Part shown: positions 17,345-26,374 of the stretch, one piece after another
Numbering within the stretch: position 1 is the stretch's first letter
How the letters are laid out: each line of letters begins with the position of its first letter
Assembly: GCA_040218875.1 (NCBI GenBank)
Contig: JAVJQP010000008.1
Strand: one strand, 5' to 3'
DNA length: 64,000 bases
Source: Coleofasciculus sp937127375
Lineage (GTDB): Bacteria; Cyanobacteriota; Cyanobacteriia; Cyanobacteriales; Coleofasciculaceae
Notes under the pieces: generated by a model
Told to the model about the DNA's origin: nothing
Databases searched by the model: none
Seen by the model: only the letters and a program-made list of their open reading frames with translations
Translations under genes and position numbers: made by a program

Positions 17345-17794
17345 GTGATTGCTGTATCATCTTTGCGCCCAGTTGAACGCAACTGGGGAACAATTAGCTT
17401 TGCTTCTACCCTTTACCTATGCCCAATTCTCGACCTACTTGTCGAACAAATTCCGCGCAAATGGCGACCGGAGATCCGACTTGGACTCCAAGAGGCATTG
17501 GTCAATGCGGCAAAGCACGGCAATAATTTAGACCCAAGTAAGACCGTAATGGTTCACTTTTGTGTCATCAATGACGAATATTGGTGGATAATCTCAGATC
17601 AAGGTCCCGGCTTTTCTCCGCCTTGTCGTCAAGAGATTTCGGACGACGGTTTGCCCCATGATGAATCCGAAAATGGTAGAGGGTTATGCCTCCTCTACCA
17701 AATTTTCGATCAAGTTCACTGGAATCCGCAAGGGACTGAACTGCGAGTGTGTAAGCACATGAAGAGTCGATCAAGGTTACCTTTGATTCCCTAG
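17345..17794 (+). CDS. Anti-sigma regulatory factor, serine-kinase type (HATPase_c)
   Basis: The 149-residue protein starts at GTG, with GGGG 9 bases before. It is a single GHKL ATPase domain like RsbW/SpoIIAB: N box LGLQEALVNAAKHGN (about 53-67), G1 box ISDQGPGF and G2 box NGRGLCLLYQIFD. Such proteins bind a sigma factor or a STAS antagonist and phosphorylate the antagonist on serine. No partner gene is adjacent; the STAS and phosphatase genes at 49.9-55.7 kb have their own ATPase. Target unknown. Confidence 0.85.
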   Translation: MIAVSSLRPVERNWGTISFASTLYLCPILDLLVEQIPRKWRPEIRLGLQEALVNAAKHGNNLDPSKTVMVHFCVINDEYWWIISDQGPGFSPPCRQEISDDGLPHDESENGRGLCLLYQIFDQVHWNPQGTELRVCKHMKSRSRLPLIP

Positions 17795-18063
17795 CGATCG
17801 CGATTTCCATGGGTTGGGCAAGGGGGGGCTGAGATCGAGTGATCCAGCCATCCTGACGCCTGACGCAGCCGTTCTAGAGCTTCCTCTGGCTGTTCTTTGA
17901 GCAGAAAGACTAAAGCCGCTGCTGTTTGCTCCTTGGCTCTAGCTGGGCGATTTGACTTTAATCGATGCCAATCTTGGGGCGTAATTCCTAAGCGTTCTGC
18001 CAAGGCTTGGGCAAGTTCCAGGGTACTGGCATCCTTGAGGCTATCGGTTTTTGTCAATTCCAT
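17791..18063 (-). CDS. Conserved small cyanobacterial protein (DUF6439-like)
   Basis: The 90-residue protein starts at ATG 18061-18063 (MELTKTDSLKDASTLELAQ). A longer upstream reading to 18195 overlaps the divergent gene at 18173 and is not favoured. Helical, with the conserved block ALAERLGITPQDWHRLKSNR, then KEQTAAALVFLLKEQPEEALERL and GWLDHSISAPPCPTHG. I recall this as a cyanobacterial family of unknown function. It overlaps the end of the anti-sigma gene by four bases tail-to-tail. Confidence 0.75.
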   Translation of the reverse strand: MELTKTDSLKDASTLELAQALAERLGITPQDWHRLKSNRPARAKEQTAAALVFLLKEQPEEALERLRQASGWLDHSISAPPCPTHGNRDR

Positions 18064-18172
18064 CGGTCTAGGTATAAGTTTATTAAGTGAATCCCCTAGC
18101 TCATGCTCTTGGGGCTTTCGTTTTCGATTGTATCTTTTTTCACGATTGTATTGATCTGTTACCTGTTCCCTT

Positions 18173-18541
18173 ATGAGCGCTGATTCTGATCCCAATCAGC
18201 AAAATCCAGATGCTGACGAATTTGAGCAAGCCTTATCTGAGGTCGAGCGATCGCTGGAAGCTCTCAAAGAGCGCTATGCACAAGTTCAACGGGATCAGCA
18301 GCGACAAGCCCAGCTTCAGCACCGTCGCGAGCAAATTAGACAATCCCCCCGTCAAATCCGTAACCAACCCGCTTTGAAAGCTGAACTCGGGCAAATTAAG
18401 CAGCAGCTTGACACTATTGAACTCAATCTAGAGAGTCGCCTTTTTTCCTGGAGTGCTTTGAAAGAACCCTTTTGGCAAGCCGTTCGCTTTGGCGGACTGG
18501 GGATTGCGATCGGCTGGTTGCTCAAATCTTGTGCTGGGTGA
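18173..18541 (+). CDS. Conserved coiled-coil protein with C-terminal membrane anchor
   Basis: The 122-residue protein is acidic and glutamine-rich. Residues about 15-95 form a long helical, probably coiled-coil segment (FEQALSEVERSLEALKERYAQVQ and on). The C terminus is a hydrophobic anchor (VRFGGLGIAIGWLLKSCAG, about 104-122). It is divergent from the gene at 17791-18063, with about 110 bases between their starts, which would hold both promoters. Function unknown. Confidence 0.65.
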   Translation: MSADSDPNQQNPDADEFEQALSEVERSLEALKERYAQVQRDQQRQAQLQHRREQIRQSPRQIRNQPALKAELGQIKQQLDTIELNLESRLFSWSALKEPFWQAVRFGGLGIAIGWLLKSCAG

Positions 18542-19117
18542 GGAGTCGGGGCGGATTTAGTCTCATCTGGGTACAATCAAAGAGATAGTAGTCAAACCCG
18601 CCCCTACATAATCTCCTACACTCCAACTCTCACTCCCTTCTCCTTGCACTGACTTTTCACGCCATCTAGAAAAATCGATATCAAACATTTTGTTCTATGG
18701 GGGAAGCCAGAGGATGCGAGAGCTTTTGTTGCACGGAAGGGGGAGAATTCAAAGCCTCTCTCCTTGTAGGAGAGAGGTTTGGAGAGAGGTTTTCCAGATC
18801 CCGACCAAAAGTAAGCTCCTTGCCAAGTGATGACCCAACCCTTCACAATAGTTAATGAACCGCCGAATCTGTCCATCCCGTTTCTACCCGGATTTCTAGT
18901 CGCCGAGCCTGAAAGATTGATCCACGCCAAGGCGGTGAAACGATCTATCTCCAGCTCATGACAAATTCCCCGCTTATTCGCGAAAATAATTGATCCTATA
19001 GTGTTTTAAATTGATCCCTAACTTGATTTCCTATTCAACTGACAATAAAAAAAGCTGAATCAATTGTCCAGAAATGGGCAGATTAGGTAGGACTGATTTG
19101 GGTAAACTGTCAAAATT
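18542..19117. repeat. Repeat-bearing intergenic region before asnS
   Basis: At 18547-18608 lies a copy of the GGGGCGGGTTT hairpin family whose interior also matches 41067-41130 in reverse orientation. At about 18700-18748 a 'gaggatgcgagagcttttgttgcacgg' segment is a diverged single unit of the 36-base tandem array at 25594-25740. At about 18757-18795 'cctctctcc...ggagagagg' forms an inverted repeat. No gene supported. Confidence 0.65.
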
Positions 19118-20509
19118 ATGCAAAAGAAACCGATCGCACAACTTTTACGCGCGGGTCAGCCGGATGAAACTGTAACCATCCAGGGCTGGGTACGCACCAA
19201 ACGAGAACTGAAAGAGTTTGCCTTTATGGAGGTGAATGATGGCTCCTGTTTGGCAAATTTGCAAGTTATCCTGAATCCTGATATACCCGATTATCAAACG
19301 ACTCTCCAACGGGTCAACACTGGGGCGTCCGTGGAAGTTACTGGCGTATTGGTGCCATCTCCGGGAAAAGGTCAACGGATTGAGTTGAGAGCGAATTCTG
19401 TCCAGGTTTATGGGGAAGCTGATCCCGCCACCTATCCACTACAGAAAAAACGCCATTCCTTTGAGTTTTTGCGAACCATTGGACATTTGCGATCGCGTAC
19501 CAATACCATCGGTGCTGTGTTACGGGTGCGTAACGCCTGTGCTAGTGCTATCCACCAATTCTTTCAGGAACGGGGGTTTTTGTGGATTCACAGCCCGATT
19601 ATCACCGCGAGCGATTGTGAAGGGGCGGGAGAACTGTTTACTGTAACCAATCTCAACCTCAACGAGATTCCCAAAACCGAAGATCAATTGGTCGATTTTA
19701 GCCAGGACTTCTTTGGACGCCAAGCTTACCTGACGGTTAGTGGTCAACTGCAAGCCGAGGTGATGGCGATGACATTTGGCAATGTGTATACCTTTGGTCC
19801 GACATTCCGGGCGGAAAATTCCAATACATCCCGCCATTTAGCCGAGTTTTGGATGGTGGAACCGGAAATGGCATTCTGCGATTTACAGGGCGATATGGAT
19901 CTGGCGGAGGAGTTTCTCAAATACGTATTCTCCTCGGTACTAGAGAACTGTCCCGAAGACATGGAATTTTTCAATAAGCGGATAGATAATAGCGTTCTGG
20001 CAACGGCGGAAAATATTATCAACAATCAGTTTGAGCGAATTACTTATACCGATGCGATCGCGCAATTAGAAAAAGCTGACCGCAAGTTCGAGTACCCCGT
20101 TGAGTGGGGGACAGATTTACAGTCGGAACACGAGCGCTATTTGGCAGAGGAATTATTTCAGAAACCCGTTATAGTTAGCGATTACCCCATAGGGATCAAG
20201 GCATTCTATATGCGTTTGAACGATGACGGCAAAACCGTCGCCGCCATGGATGTGCTAGCACCGAAGATTGGGGAAATTATCGGCGGTTCCCAACGGGAGG
20301 AACGCCTCGATGTTCTCCAGCAGCGCATCCAGAATCAGGGAATGAATCCAGAGGAGTTTTGGTGGTATCTAGACTTACGGCGCTATGGTACTGTTGCCCA
20401 TGCCGGGTTTGGTTTAGGATTTGAGCGATTGGTGCAGTTTATGACGGGGATGGGAAATATACGAGATGTGATTCCCTTCCCCCGCACACCCTTGAGTGCC
20501 GAATTTTAA
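19118..20509 (+). CDS. asnS: Asparaginyl-tRNA synthetase
   Basis: The 463-residue protein charges tRNA-Asn. It has an N-terminal OB-fold anticodon-binding domain (about 1-105, VTIQGWVRTKRELKEFAFMEVNDGS) and a class II catalytic core: motif 2 FGPTFRAENSNTSRHLAEFWMVEPEM, and motif 3 AHAGFGLGFERLVQFMTG, near the C terminus. The Asn-type loop and the ending RDVIPFPRTP match AsnS rather than AspS. Full family length, single gene. Confidence 0.97.
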   Translation: MQKKPIAQLLRAGQPDETVTIQGWVRTKRELKEFAFMEVNDGSCLANLQVILNPDIPDYQTTLQRVNTGASVEVTGVLVPSPGKGQRIELRANSVQVYGEADPATYPLQKKRHSFEFLRTIGHLRSRTNTIGAVLRVRNACASAIHQFFQERGFLWIHSPIITASDCEGAGELFTVTNLNLNEIPKTEDQLVDFSQDFFGRQAYLTVSGQLQAEVMAMTFGNVYTFGPTFRAENSNTSRHLAEFWMVEPEMAFCDLQGDMDLAEEFLKYVFSSVLENCPEDMEFFNKRIDNSVLATAENIINNQFERITYTDAIAQLEKADRKFEYPVEWGTDLQSEHERYLAEELFQKPVIVSDYPIGIKAFYMRLNDDGKTVAAMDVLAPKIGEIIGGSQREERLDVLQQRIQNQGMNPEEFWWYLDLRRYGTVAHAGFGLGFERLVQFMTGMGNIRDVIPFPRTPLSAEF

Positions 20510-21713
20510 GTTGAGTGACATCTCCTACACCAACCTAGACTGCACCCACAGTGAGGGCATTCATGTCAACGAACGTGCAACTTTTTAGGAGCTTTATCGC
20601 CACAATTTTAATTTCAGGGACAGCTTTGTCTTCCAGGGAAAGCGTTATCCTGATAGCTGATAACTTACAAGCGATAGTTTAAGCTCTGGCGTTATTGTAA
20701 TCCTTGCCAGTTTGGTGTTTTACTGAAAAACAATTCAGTGATTAATTCGCGATCGCGCTCGGAATCTTCACCGATTATCGCTTTGCAGTAATATTCCCCG
20801 GTGACAGCAGTCTCTAGTCGATAAAACAACGAAATAAAAACACTTTCAGCCTTTTTAGTCCAGCTTCACACCAAGGAGCCGCGTAGCTTGGTTTATCGCT
20901 TTGGGATTATTGAGATTTATAAGTTTTGCTTGGGTGGAATTCCCGCGATCGCCTGGGAATTTCTACCATCAGGTCATCTGTGGAGAGTTAAGCTGTTCGG
21001 CGTTTAAACCTTAATGTCAATAATAGCGAAATCTTTGTAGTGCGAGCATCTTGCTCGCTACTAATACCCAATTTAAATGCATGACAGCTTACCCTGATGG
21101 CACAGTGGTTCAGATGGAATGTATGATTATCAGGTAGAACCTGGATAACTTACCGCATTGCCGTTAATCCTTTATATCATGTCAGGGCGCGATCGCTAAT
21201 TTCTCTTTACTCCTACAATTTTTGAGATTTTTGCTGGAGTACAGGCGGATCAGGAGTTTACATCAGTAGTTTTTCCGCTTTTGGCTTCTCTTCTTTTTCT
21301 TCTTCTCTGGGGGGTTCGCTCTTTGACCCGCATTTCTCACACAAAGAGCGATCGCAAACTATAAAAGCCTTGGCAGACAGCGATTTGACCTCAGTTAGCT
21401 CCTCCAGTCGCACATAACAGTGTGTTGTTCCTTCAATACTCTAAATCCGAGTCCTCCTTAACAAGCTAGAAAAGATAAATTAAGACGCATATTTTTACAA
21501 TAGAAACTTCTTAAAAATTCTACTGACCTTCAGAACAAAAGATAATTTTGTGAGGTATTAGCTGAGTAACTGCTGATAATAAGTTTCAGATAATCTGGTT
21601 TCGTTGGCATCCAGTGTGAATCTGACATTCTCGCCAGTTACAAACAATTGGTGCGATTTTTGCTTTGACTGCGGATTCTGCAATTTATGATTGTAGGTCT
21701 TCCCAGATGAGAG
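20510..21713. other. 1.2 kb intergenic region with a decayed DUF4058 3' end and its repeat
   Basis: About 20987-21093 is a near copy of 24236-24343: 'gttaagctgttcggc' (the last codons, VKLFG, of the DUF4058 gene) followed by the hairpin 'gcgagcatcttgctcgc' and 'taatacccaatttaaatgca'. This is therefore the 3' end of a vanished DUF4058 gene. At 21258-21413 a short minus-strand frame may be another relic. Inverted HIP1 sites are scattered through it. No intact gene supported. Confidence 0.6.
21258..21413 (-). pseudogene. Possible C-terminal relic with Cys pair
   Basis: From GTG 21411-21413 the frame reads VRLEELTEVKSLSAKAF, then CDRSLCEKCG and a charged EEEKEEKPKAEK tail. The composition is protein-like and the frame is open a few codons upstream (SIEGTTHCY) until a TAG. 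No full-length gene is present. It may be the tail of a lost replication or mobile-element protein; this is a guess from its neighbourhood. Confidence 0.25.
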
Positions 21714-22544
21714 CTAAGTTGATGAGTTATTTCTACCAAGCTGCTCTAGATATAACAGTTGCTTGGCAAAGGGAGAACGTTCACAGTTTGTAAATCCCAA
21801 TCTTAAGTAGCTTCTTTTAAATTCTTCAAATCCAGGTCTATTATTTAGAATGGCATAGGGGTTGATAAAGACTTTAGAAGTTGCTCCGTACAGAAGATAT
21901 TTGTTGCAAAAGTAGTTGGATTGTTCGTAGCCATAGGGGATAAAGCGACTCGCAAGAAGAAAAATTCTATCGTTCCTATAATAGACTAATTCAGAGAGGT
22001 GAGAATACCCTTCTAGGTCATAGTCTTCATAGTAACCAGATGTTATTAAAAAAACTGGTCGCTTTTCTTTAATAGCTCTCATGAGCATAGATAATTTACC
22101 TGTGTCTATTCCTAGCTCATCTCCATCCTGACCATCAAAATGTCCGCAATAACCTGCTTTACTAACATTATGAGTTTGAATGTAAATCGAGCCTTGTGAT
22201 GTTGTAAATACTGGCTGTTCTGGTATTTGGGTGTTATTTAAAGGCGGTTTATAGTGATTTATAGCCTGTCTTTCCAATCTAATTAAAACTTTTCTAAGGT
22301 CTGTAATTTTTGCCAATAAATCATCGGTTAACAGCCGATATTGAATGACAGCGTTCTCAATATTCTCGAACTGTGCTTGACGATGATGATTTATATGTCG
22401 ATTCTTTAAGTTACATGAAAAACCGATATACATTACTGGACAGACAGAATTACCTATATAGTAAATGCCGGGTTTAGGCGGCAGTTCCCTACGTGAACTA
22501 TAGGATAGAATTGCCATCTTCTTGTAGTTAAGATTTAATTTCAT
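21714..22544 (-). CDS. GIY-YIG nuclease-domain protein
   Basis: The 276-residue protein has a GIY-YIG domain at about 24-105: PGIYYIG, then VMYIGFSCNLKNRHINHHR, and the late Glu in RLERQAINHYKPPLN. These are the catalytic Tyr, Arg/His and Glu positions known for the fold. The C-terminal 170 residues match nothing I recognise. The start is uncertain between 22544 and 22517 (MAILSYSSRRELPPKP); neither has a clear ribosome site. GIY-YIG proteins act in repair, restriction or homing. The gene stands alone in a repeat-rich region, so transfer is plausible. Confidence 0.7.
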   Translation of the reverse strand: MKLNLNYKKMAILSYSSRRELPPKPGIYYIGNSVCPVMYIGFSCNLKNRHINHHRQAQFENIENAVIQYRLLTDDLLAKITDLRKVLIRLERQAINHYKPPLNNTQIPEQPVFTTSQGSIYIQTHNVSKAGYCGHFDGQDGDELGIDTGKLSMLMRAIKEKRPVFLITSGYYEDYDLEGYSHLSELVYYRNDRIFLLASRFIPYGYEQSNYFCNKYLLYGATSKVFINPYAILNNRPGFEEFKRSYLRLGFTNCERSPFAKQLLYLEQLGRNNSST

Positions 22545-22900
22545 GAGTGGGAACCAGATTATCTACAAAGAGTTTGCGAACATAATTTTTTTAAGCAAAT
22601 ATATGGTTGAAATGTACGTTATTTTAGTCTAGCTAATCTACCAACACAAAAAATGTGACTCCTCAATTTTAACTGTCACTTTAATCATATCTTGTCCAGA
22701 GTGGAAGCATAAGCTGCTCCTATAACTGTGATTATTTTTCGCGATCGCACTCCGATTAAAAGGGTTGAACTCCAAAAAGCTTGTAGTCAATAGACTTATG
22801 GCTACATCCGGTTTTTACAACTGGCGGGACACTTTATGGTTCCATTTTCAACTTCGGGACACCTTATGGTTCTACCCAAGTCCGATTGTCGCTCTCCCTC
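22545..22900. other. Intergenic region with short direct repeats
   Basis: 'gggacactttatggttcc' (22827-22844) recurs as 'gggacaccttatggttct' (22857-22874). Related 'ggacaacttatgcg' (22935-22948) and 'tgacactttatcag' (23096-23109) lie in the adjacent relic. No gene supported. Confidence 0.5.
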
Positions 22901-23340
22901 CTACGAGGGAATGAGGGTTACAGCCAAAGAAAACGGACAACTTATGCGTTTTACCGAAATCTCCTCTATACAAGGAATTGAAGGATTTACCTTTTCTTGT
23001 TCGTTTGAGGTTGTCAGTGAAATATTAATTTTGCTCTCAGCTAAAGTGTCAGTTTCTTGTGATTCAGTTATTTCAATGGTTTCAGACTTTCTAACTGACA
23101 CTTTATCAGGTATAGGGGGGGACTTCCCTCTATCTTGATAGACTCAATTTCTGGCTTGTTGTCACAGGATTCTTTTGGTTCATAATCATAAGGATTAGAT
23201 ATGCCATAGACCTTATTTCGTTTTCCTGTGCCTGATGGACGCTTGGTAATCAGTCCCCGTTTGAACAATCGTCCTAATGCCTGATACACACTATCCTTTT
23301 TCTGGGGAGGGATACCTAATGACTCAGATATCTCTACCTG
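22901..23340 (-). pseudogene. Winged-helix-type relic, broken at a C-run and at its 5' end
   Basis: On the minus strand about 23340-23068 reads EISESLGIPPQKKDSVYQALGRLFKRGLITKRPSGTGKRNKVYGI, a winged-helix pattern. There is an in-frame stop just upstream and no good start. The frame is lost at a run of seven C (23116-23122); one more base would join it to the frame DKVSVRKSETIEITESQETDTLAESK, which ends at 22901. It looks like the C-terminal part of a plasmid- or phage-type DNA-binding protein; this is inferred from the fold only. Confidence 0.5.
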
Positions 23341-23485
23341 TTCATATTACCACTTGGTTGCAAACTCATCCGTATTAAGCGAAGACGGATTTAATTAATC
23401 TGTCTGATTCCGGGATTTCCCATCGCCACCGTAAAACGACGATAAAATTTAAGGAATGAGAATCGAATGCTGAGGAGGGACTTTT

Positions 23486-24256
23486 ATGCCAAACCCTTTT
23501 CCGGGGATGAACCCTTACCTAGAACATCCTGAAATCTGGCCCGGAGTCCATCACTGGCTAATTGTTGAATTAGCTAGGTCACTTTCTCCTCAACTGCGCC
23601 CAAAATACAGAGCAGCGGTTGAGGTGCGTCTGTATGAAACCGCTGGCGAACAATCCCTACTGATTGGTATTCCTGATTTAACGGTCAAACGTTCACAGGC
23701 GACAACGAAACAGCCAATGAGTAATGTTGCTGTCGCCCCATCTCCAACTCAACCTCAGACGGTACAAGTTCCTTTACCGGAAACAATTAAACAAGGGTAT
23801 TTAGAAGTCCGAGAAGTCGCCACGGGTGAAGTTGTCACCGTCATTGAGATACTCTCTCCGATTAATAAACGTTCGGGAGAAGGTCGCGATCAATATGAAA
23901 CTAAACGAAATAAAATCTTCGGCAGTTCAACTCATTTAGTGGAAATTGATTTACTGCGGAAGGGTCAACCTATGCCAGTTTATCATAGCAATGGTCAAAC
24001 TCATTATCGAATTTTAGTCAGTCGAGGAGATCGCCGTCCTCAAGCTGATTTGTATGCCTTTAATCTACCAGATACGATTCCCTCATTTCCCTTACCATTG
24101 AAGTCTGGAGATCAGGAACCTTTAGTCGATTTACAGGTATTGTTGAGTAATGTGTACGACCAGGCAAGTTATGATTTGGCAATCGATTATACTCAAGAAC
24201 CCGTACCGCCATTGTTGGCAGATGATCGGGTTTGGGTTAAGCTGTTCGGCATTTAA
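23486..24256 (+). CDS. DUF4058 family protein
   Basis: The 256-residue protein opens MPNPFPGMNPYLEHPEIWPGVHHWLI, the hallmark of DUF4058. Central blocks YLEVREVATGEVVTVIEILSPINKRSGEGR and LVEIDLLRKG resemble a PD-(D/E)XK-like core (E..., E-x-L, D), so a nuclease-like fold is plausible, but no activity is known to me. GAGGAGGGAC lies about 6-15 bases before the ATG. The last codons (VKLFGI) overlap the start of a dispersed repeat that is also found at about 20987 without the gene. Confidence 0.85.
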   Translation: MPNPFPGMNPYLEHPEIWPGVHHWLIVELARSLSPQLRPKYRAAVEVRLYETAGEQSLLIGIPDLTVKRSQATTKQPMSNVAVAPSPTQPQTVQVPLPETIKQGYLEVREVATGEVVTVIEILSPINKRSGEGRDQYETKRNKIFGSSTHLVEIDLLRKGQPMPVYHSNGQTHYRILVSRGDRRPQADLYAFNLPDTIPSFPLPLKSGDQEPLVDLQVLLSNVYDQASYDLAIDYTQEPVPPLLADDRVWVKLFGI

Positions 24257-24343
24257 ACCTTAATATCAATAACGGCGAAAGCCTTGTAGTGCGAGCATCT
24301 TGCTCGCTACTAATACCCAATTTAAATGCATGACAGCTTAATA
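24236..24343 (+). repeat. DUF4058-associated repeat with hairpin
   Basis: Shared with about 20987-21093, and in inverted form at 58640-58795. It starts within the last DUF4058 codons and includes the palindrome 'gcgagcatcttgctcgc' and 'tacccaatttaaatgca'. Possibly the terminator or mobile tail of DUF4058 units. Confidence 0.7.
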
Positions 24344-24475
24344 CATTGTTAACCGAGCAACAACTGCGATCGCACTAGCAGGGAAAGCTGTCGCAATTCT
24401 GACTTATTTTTATGACTAACTGTGGTGGCTGAACTAATGAGGGCAATTCATGAATTGCCCCTACATGTAATCCTT

Positions 24476-25324
24476 CTATCGATTCAGCTTTTGAATCAAC
24501 TTACGAATTCCCCAAGCACCCATGGCAAATAAACCTAATGCTGTAGAGGCTTCTGGAATATCGACGGGTTCTGAATCAGTGGGAATCCGAGTAATAGCAA
24601 CCGCATCAAGATAGGATCGATTTTGGCGGAACCGAAAACTGAGGGATTCAAAGTAGTCTTGACCTTCTAGGTTATCTTGAATACTGACGCTCATGGGTAG
24701 TGTTGAACCATCTTTAGCTGAAAAGGCTTGCCAATTATCATTCAGCCAATAATAGGGCGTAACTTCAACCGTATCCACTCCCGTTTTACTGAGAGTGAGC
24801 CGGAAACTCTCGTAAGTTTCAGTATCAGGAAATTGATCCGGAACAACCAATTCTTGCTCAACTTCATGGGGAATATGAAAGCCGGGATCAACGTAAAGTA
24901 AATAGGGTAAATTGCGGAAATTGCCATCACGGGGAGAAATAGGACGGATATTCCAGTTAATTTGGCGCGGTTCCTGAGTATCTGTTGCTACAACATTCAG
25001 TTCCATAAAGAACTTACCCAGTTCGGGTTTACTTCGATCTGTGCGAGCGCTCCAGTAAAGAGCGATATCACCCTCATCTAAATCCAATTGATTCAACGAT
25101 GAGAGATCGTAGTAGGCTGATGCCCAATTCGCCTCCGGATTAGCCTGAAGTTCACCCTGAGCGACGGTAGTATTGTTTAGCTGCCAATCTTCGGCGTCAT
25201 CAAATGTGCTGTGATAAATTTCTTGCTCATTCGGATTATAGGTAAAAAAATTCGCCGCTTGCGCTTTTGCTGCTACACCAGCGACGAAGGCGACTGATAG
25301 TAAAAATGTTAATTTAAGTTTCAC
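24476..25324 (-). CDS. Secreted PEP-CTERM-like protein
   Basis: The preferred start is GTG 25322-25324, with AGAGGT 8 bases before; it gives a clean signal peptide (VKLKLTFLLSVAFVAGVAAKAQAA). An ATG 54 bases upstream would put 18 non-signal residues in front. The mature part is beta-rich, with a laminin/concanavalin-like feel (EIYHSTFDDAEDW...LYWSARTD...). The C terminus has PEAST, a hydrophobic helix (ALGLFAMGAWGI) and a basic tail (RKLIQKLNR), the PEP-CTERM sorting layout. Exported, and probably processed by an exosortase or related enzyme. Substrate unknown. Confidence 0.7.
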   Translation of the reverse strand: MKLKLTFLLSVAFVAGVAAKAQAANFFTYNPNEQEIYHSTFDDAEDWQLNNTTVAQGELQANPEANWASAYYDLSSLNQLDLDEGDIALYWSARTDRSKPELGKFFMELNVVATDTQEPRQINWNIRPISPRDGNFRNLPYLLYVDPGFHIPHEVEQELVVPDQFPDTETYESFRLTLSKTGVDTVEVTPYYWLNDNWQAFSAKDGSTLPMSVSIQDNLEGQDYFESLSFRFRQNRSYLDAVAITRIPTDSEPVDIPEASTALGLFAMGAWGIRKLIQKLNR

Positions 25325-25593
25325 AGAATTACCTCTACACACGAGTTTTGTATACTCGCCATCATAATTAACCTTCACTGGCGAATAGGAAAAATCCGTA
25401 TGAAATTACTAAGCAAATCTATGAATTTTTAGTGAAGTTATTTTATTTTTTTGAATAAATTTAGTTTTGTTACAGCGCTTGGCGCTGTAATAAAGTACAG
25501 TAGATCAAAGTCCCCCTATTTGATCCCCCTACCGTCCCCCTACCCCCCTCGTTCCCACCTACCCCCCTCGGTCCCCCCTAACAGAGGGGGGAA

Positions 25594-25740
25594 GACAGAG
25601 GATGGGGGAGCTTTTTTTTCACGGGGGATGACAGAGGATGCGGGAGCTTTTTTTGCACGGGGGATGACAGAGGATGCGGGAGCTTTTTTTGCACGGGGGA
25701 TGACAGAGGATGCGGGAGCTTTTTTTGCTTATGGGATTTA
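25594..25740 (+). repeat. Four tandem 36-base units
   Basis: Units begin at 25594, 25630, 25666 and 25702 with 'gacagaggatg', each followed by 'cgggagctttttttgcac' and 'ggggat'. The first and last are diverged. A single diverged unit lies at about 18708-18745. Confidence 0.85.
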
Positions 25741-25872
25741 GGGGGATCGACAATGTACCGCATAGCAGAGCAAACTGCTGTAACTTATGTCAAAATTTAT
25801 GGTCTGAATCTTGACAAATCAGGGGCAACACCAAAATAAAAAGCTCTATTTTTCTCTAAAAAGAAATTAATC

Positions 25873-25892
25873 AACAGGATTTGTCCTGTTGA
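25873..25892. terminator. Possible hairpin terminator
   Basis: 'caacagga' and 'tcctgttg' form an 8-base stem with a 4-base loop. It lies about 40 bases beyond the stop of the minus-strand gene at 25933. No clear T-run, so confidence is low. Confidence 0.35.
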
Positions 25893-25932
25893 TCCAGCCT
25901 TGTTGTATCGGATTTCAAAGAAGCCGGGGGAA

Positions 25933-26184
25933 TCACCACTTCAAAAATGCGGCATCAGCTCCCTGTTCGCGGCGAATCTTGCTGTCTTGTTCAAACCAAT
26001 CAATCACCTGCTGAGGCGTTAACTCTTCAACAGCCACTCCTGTGTCTTGGGCAATATGGGTTAAAAGGCGCAGGGATGAAATAGTTAATCGGGTTAAAAA
26101 CTTCTCATGAGATGCGAGTAACGCTTTATCTACCGCAGCAGATTCCTCTGGACTTAAAAATTGTGTTGTCGGTTGTTGGGACAT
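25933..26184 (-). CDS. Hypothetical small protein
   Basis: The 83-residue protein starts at MSQQPTTQFLSPEES (ATG 26182-26184). A longer frame would add 59 residues read from 'gggagatgag' repeats and is rejected. Helical throughout, with the conserved-looking motif SPEESAAVDKALLASHEKFLTRLTISS and a C-terminal VIDWFEQDSKIRREQGADAAFLKW. No domain recognised. G-rich repeats lie directly upstream and may separate it from its promoter. Confidence 0.55.
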   Translation of the reverse strand: MSQQPTTQFLSPEESAAVDKALLASHEKFLTRLTISSLRLLTHIAQDTGVAVEELTPQQVIDWFEQDSKIRREQGADAAFLKW

Positions 26185-26310
26185 AGGGGAGATGAGGAAG
26201 ATGGGGGAGATGAGGGAGATGGGGGAGATGGGGGAGATGAGGGAGATGAGGGAGATGGGGACGAATGACAAATGACAAATGACGAATGACAAATGACAAA
26301 TGACGAAGGA
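26185..26310. repeat. 'gggagatgag' and 'aatgacaa' tandem repeats
   Basis: About 26187-26262 is built from 'gatgagggagatggggga' units and 26262-26308 from 'aatgacaaatgacgaatgac' units. Both types recur elsewhere in the window, for example 13637-13668 and about 41134-41170. Confidence 0.75.
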
Positions 26311-26374
26311 CAATTTGTTACATTCTGTAAACAAAGGCGATAAAATAGTTTTTAGCGTCAAATTACCATTACTG

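Larger units (their letters stand above)
25325..25932. repeat. Intergenic region with 36-base tandem array
   Basis: C-rich 'cccctaccgtccccctacccc' tract at about 25511-25585, then a 36-base tandem array (see 25594-25740), then about 190 bases of ordinary sequence. A weak hairpin 'caacaggatttgtcctgttg' at 25873-25892 fits a terminator position for the gene at 25933-26184. No gene; the long plus- and minus-strand frames across the array are artefacts of a unit length divisible by three. Confidence 0.75.

Noticed and set aside
17345..17794. Anti-sigma kinase as a part of the Amt-phosphatase pathway
   Set aside because: It is 32 kb away and the cassette at 49.9-55.7 kb has its own GHKL ATPase; no sequence evidence links them.
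18616..18930. 104-codon minus-strand ORF upstream of asnS
   Set aside because: It runs through an inverted repeat and a repeat unit; composition is not protein-like and no start signal is seen.
25451..25763. Repetitive ORFs on both strands over the 36-base array
   Set aside because: Open only because the unit length is a multiple of three; no start signals and no homologous protein expected.
26185..26361. N-terminal extension of the minus-strand hypothetical gene to 26361
   Set aside because: The extra 59 residues (LISPISPISL and so on) are encoded by 'gggagatgag' and 'aatgacaa' repeats; MSQQPTT at 26184 is the sensible start.
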